A DNA stretch of 64,000 nt from Aristolochia californica (lineage: Eukaryota > Streptophyta > Magnoliopsida > Piperales > Aristolochiaceae): contig JARWKL010000015.1 in the NCBI GenBank assembly GCA_029961685.1, positions 20,801,220-20,865,219 of the forward strand. Reading direction: 5' to 3'. This document shows, one piece after another, positions 9,786 to 24,385 of this stretch; position 1 is the first letter of the stretch; each line of letters starts with the position of its first letter. The translations under genes and the position numbers were made by a program. The notes under the pieces were generated by a model. It saw nothing but the letters and a program-made list of their open reading frames with translations. It was not told the origin of the DNA and ran no database searches.

Positions 9786-12700
9786 ATGGCGACGATTGTA
9801 CCTACTTCAGAGGAGGATCCCGCGCTCGCTGTCGTTCGTTTCACGGCTGACCTCGCCTGGGCCGACGCTGGACCGGAGGTACTCGATTTCATCTCCAACT
9901 TTTTGTATGGCATAAAAGTTTTTTTTTTTTTCAGTCATGTTGAAATTGTTTCTAAGCCCTGGTGATTTTTTTCCGAGATACGATAAATTAGGGATAGCTC
10001 CGAATCAAATTTGTTTAAACTTTGTTTGTAGATTTCTTCCATTGCTTGCTGGTTCGATGCTTCTAATTTATCTCACAGTATTCGGCTCAAAATACACTGG
10101 TCGTCCACCTATTGGTCTGTTGTTGAGCTTTGTCTCTTTCTGGTCGACAATTTATGTTTAATTTAGAAAAAGCTGAGTGATTCTATTCGCTTTCTACTTA
10201 AAAGGTGTAAACTCTTGTACCGTTTGGCTGCCCACCGTTTTAGGTGGTTCACTGGATTAACTCCGAGGTGCTTGTGAGAAGTTTTTGATTGATGATATGC
10301 TACCTACCTCGTTATGAACGATGGAGGTAGACTTATGCTTAGTCTAAAGCGGATTAATACAGCATACCTTTTCGTTTTGACAGGTTGCGGAACCTCAGGT
10401 CTCTAGACTATATGTTGAAGCGCAGGAATTCATGGTTATGGGTAGATGGCTGGATCTGGCTTCTCTGATGCTCACATCAGCTGACCTTGTATGTTCAAGG
10501 GTTTCAGAGAAAGGTAGCAATTCTCTTTCTCTTTAACTCTTTTGGTTATGGTAGACTACTGAATTTTAGGCCTTGCAGACAAGCCTTGGAATCCTAAGAT
10601 AGATGTATTTACATGTGCCAAGTTGTTGATTATCTCCGTAGATTTATTGCGTAACATGTTTCTGACAGCATTGGCATATCTAGCTAATTCATGCTCAATC
10701 AGCGGGTAGCTAATAGTCATTATGAAGCTGATATGTTTGACCATGTAAAACATTGCCACTTATGAGGATTTATCTTTCGCTTCCTTATAAAAATTGAAGT
10801 GGCTGGAATTACTTGGACGTGGTACGAAGGCCAAGGCTGGTTCATGGTGCTTCAAGTATTCTAATTATTCTCATTTCATTGTTTGGAAGCCATTCCAAGT
10901 AAATTGTAACCCACAAGATGAAAGTGGTGCATAATTTTTTTACCGATGAGCCTGTCTGTCCACACAGATATGATTAATACTAGTAGTCATCTTGTGGACT
11001 AACCAAAGCTTGTTATTTGTGATTGTGGTCTTAGACCTGGAGTGCATCTTCACTATTATCTGCAATCTTGTCACTAAAGCACAGACTTTGGATGAAGCCT
11101 TAGAGATGGCGAAGCTTATTTCTGCCAAGGTCACCCAGCAGCCAAACGATAAACCTGCGTTGCGCTTGAAGATGTAATACTCTAACTTTTATCTTGTAAG
11201 TTGTACTTCTTGTAAGTTGTACTGCTCTCGTTCTTTCATCTGACGGCTTCTTCTCGTGATGCAGCTTGTTTAATCTTTACAACCAATTGGAAAACCCCTA
11301 CAGCCGATTTTTTGTTTACACTAAAGCTCTTCAATTGGCGGTCAATGGTAAAGTTACCGAGCACATAATACCTTCTTTCAAGAAGATGGATGGTTTCTTG
11401 AAGGAGTGGAATATAGGAACTTTGGATCAGAGAGAACTCTTCCTCTCAATTTCTAATATCTTAAGGGAAAATAAGAGGTAAAACTTTTTTCTCTGTAATG
11501 TAGCTAATTTAGGCTTTTTTCCTGTCATCTCTTTTCTCTTTCTCACTCATATATGGCGGGATTTTACTCGTTGAAATGTTATGTATAGAGAAGATTGACT
11601 GAGTGGAATCGCAATTTAACTGAAGTCAAACCACGGGAAGTCTCGATTATAAAAATGAACTTTAGACTTAAACTAGAGTAAGGATTGTTCAACACAAGGT
11701 GTTAAGTGAACTTGGAGCATGTGAAATTATTTTTCCTGTTTCATAAAACAACTTCAATATGATCCTGTTTTTCTTCCTTACACTCAGGCTATTGATCATT
11801 GTAATCCAAATTGTAACTTCTGCAAACATTACCTTCTGCATTCTTTGTAATTTGTTAGGTAGGTGTTAAAGTTGTCCTCCATGTTAAGATCACTGAAGCT
11901 TGACTTCTCTAATCCTATGTGGAAAATCCCTGTCTATGTTGGGTGAGCAACTTTAGTAATAGAAATAAATTGGAAATAAATTTGGAAGGAAATTGCACAA
12001 GCTGTGTGAGTGAACTATATAAGGAGGGAGTCGAAGAGAAAGAAAAAGGGAAGGTGTAGTGGTGGAAAAGATGGTTTGGTAGGAATATAAACACTGTCTA
12101 GTTGAGGATGGGGTTTAATTCCTTCAACTATGTATAGGACAGATGGAAAATATTGATAGGAGATAAGACATTTCTATAGGAAAAATTATCTGACTTTTCT
12201 CTGTCTGTTATTTCACTAAATAAAATAAAATACTTGAAATCCCTATTCTTCTACTTTACGAACAAAGGCTTTTTCAATAACATAGATCGTCGACAAAAAG
12301 AGATGAACACCATCATCTGGGCAGTGATGAAATCGAGTCTTTGATTCGACCTGGATCTGAGATATCTGCTAACTGTCCAGGATCCACATGTCAAGAGAAG
12401 CCAACCCTTTGGGTTTCCTATTCTTGTTCATGCCTGCTGAATTGGGCCTTCCTAAATTTTTTATCTCCTAGGAAGTAACTGTCTGCTGATTATCTCAAAA
12501 AGGAATGGTTATTAGACCCTTTTCTGCAGTGAAGCAGACCGCAATGATCTTGTGTTGTAGAAGCAAAATGATCTATCACGTCTGAAAATATCAAGAATAA
12601 GCTGATTTTTTTAAAATATCAAATTACTTTTCAAGGATAATTTCATTTGGCTCTTAAATCGATTTCATTGTCAACTTGCAGCGCAGGAAAAGATTTGTTC

Positions 12701-15090
12701 AATTTTTTGGCAAAATACTTAGCAACTTTCTCAGGGGAGGATGCATATACGATGAGTGAAGCCAAGGAGGAAGCTGCACGGGCCATTATAGAATTTGTGA
12801 AGGCACCTGACATGTTTCAGGTACTTTTGAACTTTCACTTGTGGTTAAAAATGCACAGTATATGGTATTATTTTCCTCTATTCATTCCATTTATAGGATT
12901 CTAGAAAGTTACGTTCTAAGTTACCCAAATAACTCTTATTGCTTTAATGGAGAAGGTAAAAAAATGAGTTAGATACTGATCATAATTTGAAAAATACACC
13001 GCATTTCTTGTTTCTCGGTGTAAGGAGCTTCTGGAGGTTTAGATATATGCACATTCTAGTTTTGACAAAAATTTCTCGTGCAACAGTAACTACTTTTCTA
13101 ATTTTCATCTGGTTAGGGAGCCCTGCTCATTCATCTTGTACTTCCTGCAGTGTGATTTGCTGGAAATGCCAGCTGTTGGGCAATTAGAAAAAGATGCAAA
13201 GTATGCATTAGTATATCAGCTTCTGAAGATTTTCCTAACACAAAGGCTGGACGCCTATTTAGATTTTCATGCTGCAAACTCTACTTTACTGAAAAGTTAT
13301 GGTATGGTTTATTTATCATCATCCACTTTATTCATTTCTATTATATTCTTTTAGCTTTTCAAATCATTTTGGTCTATATATAACAAATGTTCTCCACAGG
13401 TTTGGTCCATGAGGACTGTATAACAAAGATGAGGTTAATGTCGTTGGCTGATCTTGGGATGGATGAATCTGGTGAAATTCCATATGCTGCCATTAAAGAT
13501 GCACTCCGTGTATGCAGCAAACCTATAGTTTTTGAAAGTTTTCATTTTTACTTTTTTTTTGTTTTTGTTTTGAGAAAGCATTTCATTATTATATCCCTGT
13601 TTACCTTGTTTACTCCGTGGTTGTCAACAGATTACAGATGACGAGGTTGAGTTTTGGGTAGTCAAGGCAATAACCACAAAGCTGTTTGACTGTAAGATGG
13701 ACCAAATGAATCAGACTGTGATTGTGAGGTAAATCTTGCTGTAGTTTTTTGTTTTCATCATGGTAAAAGATGTACTATCATTCAACACTAAAAAATGATA
13801 AAACATCATATTGAACAGGATCATGATATTGCTGATTGATCTGTTGTAGACTTCCTTCTTGGAAGTTTCAGAGGGAGTGTAATAACTGTTTTTGGTTTTG
13901 TGGCATCTAAAGAATATGTATATTTTCGAGATTATTCTCTAGAATTACATGGCGTTAATTGGGCCTTTCTCAATAGGCCACATGAGAGGGTTATTTGTGC
14001 GAGGTCTTGAGTTCAAGTTTCAAGAGGGTAGTGGGTTTCAACATTCAAGAGAAAAAAATTCATTGCATTAATTAGATGTGTACTTGCCTATGTGTACCAT
14101 GTCATATACGACCACTGTTAATTTATAGGAGGTCATATTCTAAGATGGGTGTCAAAATGCCTCTTTGTCCTATTTCAAAAATAAAAATAATCCTTCTATA
14201 TATAATTTAATGTCTGTGTTATCAAGTAGTCATCTTTTACTTCCAAATTCTACAATCAAATGCAAATATAGTTATGTGGTTTGAAGGTGAATCAGGGTTC
14301 TTTCTGCATGCAATTTTCACTTAAATTTCATACCATAGAGTCTAAAGTTTTTAATTAAAAATAAATCACTTATGAAACTTATTTATAAAGACACCTTGTC
14401 TTAGAACTAAATATCACGAATTAAAAAGTGTCTGTCAAGGAGTTCAACATTTCTGAAGTTGTCATTTCGAACCAGACATTAATGGTATTGATTCGGTTAG
14501 TTGAGGTTATAGATTGTATTTTTCTTGATTTTATTCATATTTGACATGCAGCCGATGCACCGAGCGTGTTTTTGGAATAGAGCACTGGAGTACTCTCAGA
14601 TCAAAACTTGGAATGTGGAGGGTAATATTTCAACTTCCCATGTGGAATTTTGGTTTTTTTTTTTAATTCTGTATCCATTAGAACTGAGTTTGGAAACTGA
14701 ATATATTCAGCTAGTGAATAGGTAACCTCTTTTATGAGCAAGTGGCCTCTTAAATGCCGGTAGACCGACTGTTGGGGCCTTGACCTTGTTTTTATAACTT
14801 GTTGGTAATCTTGGGAAGTTGGCAGTTTCTATTCCAGACTTTACCAAGCTAATCTTGATGATGGCCTTTTTTTTTTTTTTTTAATTTGTTTGTACTTTTT
14901 TCTTTTTCTTTCATAATTTTGAAGTCCATGCCTTCTCATTTCTGTTGTAATTCTACCTATCTCTGAGTTTATGATATCTCTGTGTTTTTCTTTTCTGAAG
15001 AGTAACATTGCAAATGTCATAAGCACCATCCAAACAAACAAATGGACTGAGGAAGGAGCGCAAGCCATGCAAGGCTCTTTGACGCGATGA
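9786..15090 (+). CDS. Eukaryotic translation initiation factor 3 subunit M (eIF3m)
   Basis: eIF3m is a PCI-domain subunit of the eIF3 complex that loads mRNA on the 40S ribosomal subunit. Ten GT-AG exons join in frame: 9786-9878, 10384-10513, 11035-11173, 11265-11477, 12682-12820, 13151-13301, 13400-13509, 13631-13728, 14552-14621 and 15001-15090, giving 410 residues, normal for the plant protein. It starts MATIVPTSEEDPALAVVRFT. The helical repeat region includes NLYNQLENPYSRFFVYTKAL. The PCI domain covers roughly residues 200-370 and includes ALVYQLLKIFLTQRLDAYLDF, MRLMSLADLGMDESGEIPYA and ITDDEVEFWVVKAITTKL. It ends in GAQAMQGSLTR. The first ATG of the open frame is used, with a CG-rich leader upstream. 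It converges with the ABC transporter, 538 bases away. Confidence 0.95.
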
Positions 15091-15628
15091 GGAAGTTTTG
15101 CAGCCTTTTTCTTATTGGCAGACTCCACCTGGTTTCGTGTTGAATATTTGAGATTTGTTGCTTGCATTACTCTCTCAACAGGGAGGTTGATGTAGACATG
15201 GTGAGAAATTGTTTCTGAGTTGTCTTGGGAGATTCCAATTTTGTTTAATAGAAATGACACACGGGACGTTTGTTACCACCCGTTTTTCTCTTATATATCA
15301 TATGCAAGAATAAGATATATAATAAGTTATTCAAATTACATGAAAATTGATCTAGAGATAACTAAACAGTATAGCTGCTTGGAGATATTTGTCAATTCAA
15401 TGGTGGTCTTTAGTTATTGTGCCATTGCATTGTTCATCACTTAGATTAAATATTTGCATCAGAATCTTAAAGGCCTTTTTTTTCTCTCTTCTTAACTCCG
15501 TTTTCTTTCCTCGATCAAAAGATGTTCCCACTTTATCAGTAAAAAATAACAAAGAAAGCGTCCACACATAAAGAGGTCGATCAGTACGTTAAGGTAAGCT
15601 CAAGGCCAAATTCCTTCTATTATTTACT
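15091..15628. other. Convergent 3' spacer
   Basis: This 538-bp spacer lies between the stop codons of eIF3m (+) and the ABC transporter (-). It should hold both 3' UTRs. No other gene is seen. Confidence 0.6.
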
Positions 15629-18600
15629 TTATTTCTCCTCTTCGTCGGGTTTGCTTCCTTGCAATTGTCGCCTGACAAGTGCAGTATAGATGCCGTTCTT
15701 GCTAAGGAGACTGTCATGGTTACCACTTTCAACGATTTGCCCGTCAGATATAACAGCAACAGTGTCTGCACTTTTAACAGTTGAAAGTCTGTGGGCAATT
15801 ACAAGTACAGTCCTGCCCTTCATTAGAGAGTCCATGGCATCCTACGTTCAGAAAAAAAAAACACAGTTAGCTAACATGCTTGAATTAATCTAAACCTTTC
15901 ATTCACATAACCAAATCAAGATTCTTTTTTTTTTTTTTTAGAAAACTCACAAAAAAATCTAGATATATGCTTGTGATAACATTCAAAGAAAACCATACAA
16001 CTCAATACCAACATACATATCCTGTGAAAAAAACACATTGTATCCCTCTAGAATTCAAGAGTAGGCTCAGCCTGTTATTGAGCATGGGTGGACGATTATG
16101 GTATTGCGACATAATCAGGACCATTAAAATCTGATAATACGTATTTTATACTGGACTGATGTTCTATCAGAGACTAAACAATTATGAAAACAATAAAAAA
16201 ATCTGAGAGACGACATATCTTTGTATCATATCAGTACTTATAAAATCTGTTATACATTGGATGAAACTCAATATGTCCACCATGATTGAGTAGGGTTTTC
16301 CATAACATTATAAACACAAATTTCTGACTTCTCTGACAAGCTATTGTGTGTAGGCTTTAAGATTTATCACAATTTTATGAATGAGGGTTGTGGAAATAGG
16401 TCTCAGGGGATGATACCAACCATCAAGCATAAAATTATCGTTTCTTTCTCTTATCTTGTTGTGACGAAAGAAAAATTAAGCTAGTTTTAGAATCCAATAT
16501 GCCTTGAAAGTAAAAGAAAACTGTTAGTCCTCAAGTATACATAGAGGTTTGGAACAAAATTCATAGTTGGCGGTCGCAAACCTGAACCAGATATTCACTC
16601 TCAGCATCCAATGCACTAGTGGCTTCATCCAACAAGAGAACTCTTGGATTCATCAGCAAAGCTCTTGCAATTGCGATTCTCTGCTTTTGGCCACCTGACA
16701 GCCTAACACCTCGTTCTCCCACATGAGTTTTATATTTTTCAGGAAATTTTGAAACAAACTCATGTGCGTTAGCCATTTTCTGAAATTCATTGCCAAGATT
16801 TCCCATTAGGCAACAAAACACACTAAAGGAAGGATTATTTGTGAGCTAAAATACTCAAAAACCTTACAGCTGCATTTTCGATGTCAGTGCTATCTGCTCT
16901 GCCATCAAAGCCGTAAGCTATGTTTTCTTCTACAGAACAGTTGAAGAGAACAGGTTCCTGGCTAACTATACTAACCTGAAAGTTCAGAATTGAAACAAAT
17001 AAATCAGCCAAAAAGACAAACAGGTTGAAAGCATGCAAAATTATAAACTAATATATCACATAATCGTTTTTCATTATCTTATTAAAAAAATTATACTTGT
17101 AAAACCTTGCAATTCATATTCAAAAGTCCCCAAGACATGGTCTCATTCATTCCATCTATGTATGCAAATACAGAAAGTCAAATGAGAGAAGGGAACAAAC
17201 ATACATGCTTTACAAAATTCACCCACCTAGATCCTATTCGAGACTTAACTGATCTCAGATAGGGTCTGTCATTTCATTTGATGAATAATTGCTTAGTTCT
17301 ATTGCAGATGTATTTGGCCCTAAGCATTTCTGTGCATAAGTGTTTCATGATCCAGTAGACCTAGGTTTTACCATCCTTATCAGGTAAAGTGCGAAATTGC
17401 TCTATATTATAAATGTTTAGTGCCACAAACTTTACCTGCTTGTGTAGATGACTGTGAGATATTTCCACTAATGGAACTCCATTTAGCAAAATCTTTCCCT
17501 TAATTGGGTCATAAAACCTCTCAATTAGGTTAGCTATTGTAGTCTGCACCAGCAAACAGGAAAGCATGAGGACCACGTTGTAAAAGTTTGGTATAGTGGC
17601 AGCAAAGATAAAAGCGAATCAAGATAGTTAGGTTGTAAGGAAAATACTTTTCCACCACCACTTGGGCCCACTAGTGCAACTTTCGACCCTGGTGTCAATC
17701 TTAGTGTTATTCCCTGCAATTGATAAAATATTTGCTATATAATATCCAATTCATTTTAATTGTGCATCATGAACATCCAATTTTTTTGCATCACCAATGA
17801 CTAAATGATAAAGCATGTCCTTCATAATCATGAACAATGTCTCCAGAAATGCATGACAGCATGAGTTTCTGACTACTTTTTGTGCAGAATGATGGCACTA
17901 GTAAAATTCATGCTCAAAAGAGGTCTTCAGACACTGTAGAAAAAAAAACACTTTTATATCTTCTAATTGGGAAAAATCGGATTGTTAATTGACACGAACG
18001 CTATCATGTTTATGATTGATGCAAACCAGTTAAACAATGAAAGATGTAGCAGCACATAATGTTACTGTGTTTATGGGTTGATGCAAGCCAGTTTGACAAT
18101 TATGATGTAGGAGAAATCCAATTTCTTTCTCAAGTTTTATTGTTTCATCACTACCATCCGATTCACTATCTGTGAAGGAAACTACTACCACTTCAAAAGA
18201 AGCAGCATCCATACATATGATATTATATTAAGTTAAGGAAACTAAGTAGATATAATTATTACCTTAAGTATCATGTTATTTGGACGAGAAGGATAGGCAA
18301 ACCAGACATCATCTAACTGCACATCACCGTCTTTTTCACTTCCATTAAAACAACAATATGGATGAATTAGAAGAAGAGAAGTTAAGTATCAGAGATACAG
18401 AAAGAGAAAATCTGCCAAAGAAAGCAGTACATTTCAATATATCTTACCCTATGGGACACATATTTCCAGAATTTTCCATAGACGATTGGCGATCAAGAAG
18501 CTGGAACACTCTCCTACTAGCTCCAGCAGCTTTCATAGCCGTTGTATATAAGCTCGATAAACCAGATACTGATGAACCAACTGTTGGTATGGAAAACAAA

Positions 18601-21600
18601 CAGAATCAGAGTATCAGCGTGTGACACCCATCAGTTGCATTCTTTGTGGATAAGTTTTAGTTATATGATTCATCAAGAGAGGACCATCTATGAGAAGCAG
18701 CTAACCAAAAATCATAATATCACTTATTACTTCTGATAGTGATTACCTGTAAGGCTGTAAAGAATAAATGAGGTCAGATCCCCAGTTGTCATTGAGCCAG
18801 TAATTGTCAAGTTAGCACCATATATCACTACAGCAATGACTGATAGTGTGGAGGCAGCATTCAGTCCTCCAGAAAACATACCCATGACCTTCTGTGAAAG
18901 ATAATTGAGTAGCATGTTTTTAGACTCTTCCAAAGTTTTCCTTTCATTGTTAAAGAGATCCAAATTTGTGAAACATCAGAAAAGGAAACTTACAGCCTGT
19001 TTTAAACCCAGATTCAAAGTTTCATCCACTTTCTCAGAATAGCGTGAAATTTCATATTCCTCCTGGGCAAACGATCTCACAGTCCTTATTGCTCCAAAAG
19101 ATTCCTGCATGCAAGCTTTATTTATTTTTTTATTGCTTTTATCTTTTTATAATACAAAAAATATTATACCAATGCAGTTTACCTCAGCAATAGAAGAAGC
19201 AATTGCTGCAGCAGATTGAGTTTTATGCGAAAGATCACGAAGAAACCGCCCAAATTTACGTACAGCAACAGAGATTGCAGGAACAACAGCAAGAGCCAAC
19301 ACTAATTGGCAATAAAAGAAGATTGTAAATGCACCAAAAAAATATGTATATGATGCAGAAAATGGGTGTAATTTACAAATAAAATGTGGGTCACATGCAT
19401 TATATAGTCAAGCAAAGAGATGCAAGTACAAAGGTCAAGCAAAACAAAGTTATTTTGAGTTGTTTTACAATCACAAAATTGGAACTGTATCAGTAGAATT
19501 GGCAAAACAGTGCGCCATACTTACAAGTTAATTTCCACGATGTTGCAAACATGAACCCAAGACCAATCAATGCAGTTGTTAAATTGCGAAGTGCCTCTGA
19601 CAGATTAGTGGTTGCAGCATTTTTTATGATCTGTGTGTCTTCGGATAGCCTGCTTAGGAGCTCCCCGGTTCGGGTAACATCATAGAAGGCTATTTCCTGA
19701 TTAATCACTTAGATAGTCATATACACAAAATTACGAGAGAGAGAAAGTTTGACACATAAAGGATAAGTCCTCACCTGGTGCACCAGGTGACTGAATAGGT
19801 TTTTCCTTAGACGAGCAACGACCCTTTCACTGGCAGAAACAAACAGCCATGCTCGCAATGCAGTGCAAACCGAACTGACAAAAAGACAAACTCTGTCAGA
19901 AGCTCTGAATCCTGGTCCATGAAAATATGCTTATATGATTGAGATATTCTTATCATAAATTTTTTATAAGTGGGATAGCAATGATAGACACCGGAGGACA
20001 AATTTCCTGCAGGACCCTGGGGGATGCCTTTCTTCAGTAAATCAACTAATAGAAAACAAATTACATTTATCGAGAGAGAGAGAGAGAGAGAGGCCATGAA
20101 TCTCACTAATGCTGGAATAAGGAATTACCCTATAACTACTATCAGCACAATGGCTAAGATGGTGTGCTTGACAGCATCTAGAGCTTCGCCTTGCTGTTCA
20201 GGTGTTCTGATATCTCCTGAAACAATGTCTATTATTTTTCCACCATATTTTGGCTGCAAAATACAATGATAACTCTTTTGAGGGGCAAAAAACACAAAAA
20301 CATAGAGGTCATACAAGAAATTAAATTTTAGCAGCTTGAACTTACCAAATCTACCTGATACAGTATTTATTTTGTTAAAAAATGTTCATCATGGTCGTCT
20401 TTAATAGTGATATCCAACAAAGGAGCAGAATTGAAATTGGATCAAAATCCCATGACAATGAAGATGAAATCGAAATGACAAAAGTAGGACGAATGTAAGA
20501 ACTATCAGCAATTAGGATTTCAACAATGTCTTATCATGTGGATGATGAGACAACCCCGACAATTGACATTGTACAGGATTAATCACACCTTATCTTTATC
20601 TTAACCTAAAGGAGTCCTAAACTTGGCCTCTTCATGGCAATGGCAACTTAAAATTAATCACAGGTTTCAGACCCTTCTTTTGGACAGTCATGGTGCTTAT
20701 ATAGGTGTTCAACAGTTACAACCATTGAGTACCAGCTCAGGATGGCTTTATTGAAGCTCAACCATAAACTCAAGCCAGTTATGAAAAGGTCACACAAATT
20801 TTTTTACAAGAAAAGCAGATTCCACCTGCTACACACTTGGAATTGTACAAGAAATTAAGATAACTCATATTATCTACATAATAGTTAACTGGAAGTATTA
20901 GTTTTTGAAGAACACTTACAACCAAAAGATTTGTAGTTGATGCTATCAGCAATGCAACAGTGGCAAAAATCAGTTTGACTGCATCAGGCTTTGCCTGCAA
21001 GAAGGGAAGATACTTAAGCCTTCTGATAAATGGAGCTGCAACAGAATATAACTGCAAACAGGCTGACACTTACCAAGAGAAGAACTCTGCCAAATCCAAC
21101 ATTTGCAGGCTAAAACATCAACGAAACAATCAGTACCTTGGGTTAAATGACCAAAGCTGCAGCATATAAAGTAAATGCAAAATAAAAAATCAATCACCTG
21201 GACCGCATCACCCTGCTCAAGATCTGTAGCTTGACCATCAACCTACACAGAGAAACTATTATGCACTTGTTGTCCATCCAGTTGTTTGTCAATTTAGTAG
21301 AAGAAAAACAAGATTGTGCTGTAAAATATTCTTTGTAATATATGTAAAAGTATTGGCAGTTTGATCAATCAAAGTGGAGGACTGAGGGCAAGCTAGGATG
21401 TCATATAAGAGTTGAAGGGAAGCTTAACCAACTGAACATAGAAATTGAAAAGTACCACAGACTATAGCAGAATGCTTCTAGATGTTCTTTTTGCACTCTT
21501 TCGATGTTCTTGTGTTTTACAAGCTTGCCCTATCTTGACCGGAAGTTTTTATCAAGGAAAATTAGCACCAACAGCTACATGAGACACCAAAAGTTCTCTA

Positions 21601-22185
21601 AAGACCACCAAACAAATCCAAAATGGTTCAATGCAAGACTTCAAAATCCCAATGGCAATAAGATTCTCTAAGAACAAACTCAAGCTCGAAATCTGAGACT
21701 AAATTTGTAACCGATTAACCACTGGTAGGAGTTCTACCCCATAAGCAGACAGAGCCCCACCTCGATCTGCTTTTCAATAGCAGTGGGATGACTGTTGATA
21801 ACATCTGAAGAGAGCAAAGATAGCAAAACTCGAACTGAAAAATAGTCGTACTAAATGAAATAAATGAAACAGAAAACTCAACTATGAATCTCCAACCCAA
21901 GTAAAGAAGAAATAAGGGAAAAGGAAGACAACGCGATTCAGTTAATCAAAGTCACTGAAGTTCTTCAACCAATAAACGTCGAAGTATTTAAGACAGTCAA
22001 CTTTGGTCGTCGTCCATGTTTCTTTCTTGATTAAAATCCCAAAAGCAAAATATAACTGCTGAGAACGACATTAATTTATGATTTGCACTGGTTCAGGAAA
22101 AACAAAAAAAAGGGGGTACCTCTCTATTCAGAAGAGGAATTCTTCCACTAGCCAAACCACTGCTCCGCGAGAAGTCTCTCCCCAT
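15629..22185 (-). CDS. Half-size ABC transporter, ABCB27/ALS1 (TAP2-like)
   Basis: This belongs to the plant TAP-like half transporters (ALS1/ABCB27 group), tonoplast proteins needed for aluminium tolerance in Arabidopsis. Seventeen GT-AG exons join in frame (5' to 3'): 22185-22120, 21242-21198, 21109-21074, 20994-20920, 20253-20129, 19874-19775, 19696-19525, 19301-19183, 19104-18994, 18891-18747, 18580-18448, 18338-18263, 17713-17648, 17543-17436, 16975-16868, 16779-16582 and 15841-15629. The product is 631 residues. The transmembrane domain (about 50-360) contains [20 protein letters not shown] and [20 protein letters not shown]. The nucleotide-binding domain has Walker A GPSGGGK (417-423), signature LSGGQ (522-526), Walker B VLLLDE (542-547) and H-loop His578. 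All catalytic elements are present. An ATP-driven homodimer is expected. Aluminium handling in this plant is inferred from family membership. Confidence 0.93.
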
Positions 22186-22264
22186 CGAAGAAACAGAACC
22201 CAGAGCTGCGGTTGCAGTTCAGAGAGAGAAACAGTATCTTAGCCAGTCAAATGATTCCAACCCC

Positions 22265-22272
22265 TTATATAA
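22265..22272 (-). promoter_or_regulatory. TATA box of the ABC transporter gene
   Basis: TTATATAA, followed on the minus strand by GG, lies about 80 bases upstream of the ABC transporter ATG. The spacing leaves a leader of about 50 bases. The motif is palindromic, so strand is assigned from the gene. Confidence 0.55.
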
Positions 22273-24173
22273 GGATTTCTCCTTGGGACCCCAAGATCGT
22301 CTCAAAGGGTAATTCACAAGAAAGTGAAACGAGTGGCGAAAACAAGTGCTCAATTACACATGTAGAAAACCCGGAAAGAAATGCAATATGCATTTGAAAT
22401 TGGAAACATTTTTGTCTTCTAATAACTCTTCATTCATCTAAACAGAATCTACATGGTCGATGTCCAGACAAGAGATATAAAGTGGGAAATCAATTATTTG
22501 ACCAACGAGCAGGTGGTGGTGGATGAATCGATGCTTCAGTTTGTCGTTTGGTCCAAGGAAGCGTGAGGAGTGACATAGCTTAAATTTTCCAAATTTTAAA
22601 ATTTTACTATAGTAAATAAGAAGAATTTTTATAAAGTTGTTAAAGAATTGTAATTATAAAAACAGGTGTATATCTTCTTTGTCCTCTATCTTAATAGCTA
22701 AAATTCCTTATTATCACCTTCCCTTGAAATTTTCATCTGGTGATTACGAAGATACAATGTCGGCTCTCTTTTATAACAGTCCAAAGTTTGTAAAAATCAA
22801 AATTACCTACTACATTGACTCAGGTATTTGAATGATAATGTAAGCCAAAGTAAGTTTTTGGAAGAGAGAAATTGACTGGAGAGCAAAAATGAAGAATAGG
22901 GACAGCACGAAATGAACTGATTCACGCGCAAAAGGAAAGTGGAGGTATAAAATCCGATTCGGATCCAAATCCGAAATAAAAAGGGATTGAATCAAGTTCA
23001 TGGCTTTTTGAAATTTAATATCTCGACAGAAAGCGGGGTAGAGATTCTCGATGACCCTGATTGCGCAATCAAAAGCATCTATCGACTATTGATTGCTTCT
23101 TCCGTCCGCCAACGTCAGATCGGCCACTTCTGGACACTTTTGAGAAGAACTACCGGTGCAGCTTAGCGTTATGACAGTGGCGGGCTCCCTTGTCTGAGCA
23201 ACGCCTGTGTATTTAACCAAGTCGTCACTGCTCCATGAATGACAGAAGCACTTGCAGAAGGCAGAACGAGCGCAATGGCGACTATTCTATCGGCAATTCA
23301 AATACTTGGTTAGCGACTACTATCATCAAGACTAGAGAATCCATCCTTCGGAACCAAGTATGCTTTTTATTTTTATTTTGTATTATACCATATTAAATAA
23401 TAAAAATGGTATATTAACAAAATTTAATTAAAAATTAAATTATAAAAAAATTCAAATAAAACATTAAAATATAAACTAACGAATGACCAACACCCTTTGC
23501 TTGTAGTTGATGAAAAAATTTAAAAAAAACTTTGGGCTCGAAAAAAACTCTTCGGAGGATATAAATTCTTCATCTTCCGTTCTCCCCCTCACTTGGATGT
23601 TCTTCGTTTGTTGATCACATAAAAATATTTTTACCACATCTCGTGAAATTCTTTGTTGCAGGCTCCGTCGAAGATGGTGTTTCTGAATTGTAATACGACT
23701 TTGCCTCCTCAAGTCTCAAGCAGTCGTGATATTCTTTGAATGAAGCTCCCTGGAATTGAATCCGTGCATCTTCGCTACCAACAATGGACATATCAAAGAA
23801 AGAAACGAAGGTTTCCCTCCAAGCAAAGAAAGAAGCGAGTGGAGGGACGATTTTTGTTCACTTTGTAGAAACAAGTATTCTCCAGCAGCATGAATCTTCT
23901 GAACTTTCCTCTAAAAACCTGCTTCGATTTTACGATGCTCAACATGTTCGTGCGTTAGACAGTGGATTGTTTAGACCTTTCCGACGAGCGCTGCTGCTTT
24001 ATCGATCTGTTTATACAAATATGAAATTCTCCACTTTGCACTCCAAAAAAACAAAAAAAAAACGAAAGAATCATCGCAAGGCAGAATCAATCTCATTGAC
24101 ATTAGATATTCTACGGAGAGCCACAAAGAGCTGGGATCGGAGATCGGTAGTTTAGGTTCGACAGAATAATAGT
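22273..24173. other. Intergenic stretch upstream of the ABC transporter
   Basis: AT-rich DNA with short open frames (for example 23476-23712 minus and 23784-24155 plus) that show low-complexity lysine- or serine-rich products and no known domain. I see no supported gene. Confidence 0.5.
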
Positions 24174-24374
24174 TGATAGAGATAAAGATAAACATATTGA
24201 TAAACATAAAAATAATGATAAAGATAAAGATAAAGATAACTAGTGATTGAATTAGAGATAAATTCAAATTGTAGAGTCTTAATCACCTATAATCTCTCCG
24301 TGTAATTCTATAAATAGTTTACACCTTATCAATAATAATGACGACAATATTATTCTTCATTCCTATATTCAATA

Positions 24375-24385
24375 TGGTATCAGAG
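24375..24385 (+). other. Primer-binding site (tRNA-iMet)
   Basis: TGGTATCAGAG abuts the end of the left LTR. It is complementary to the 3' end of initiator methionine tRNA, the usual primer for copia-type minus-strand synthesis. Confidence 0.8.
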
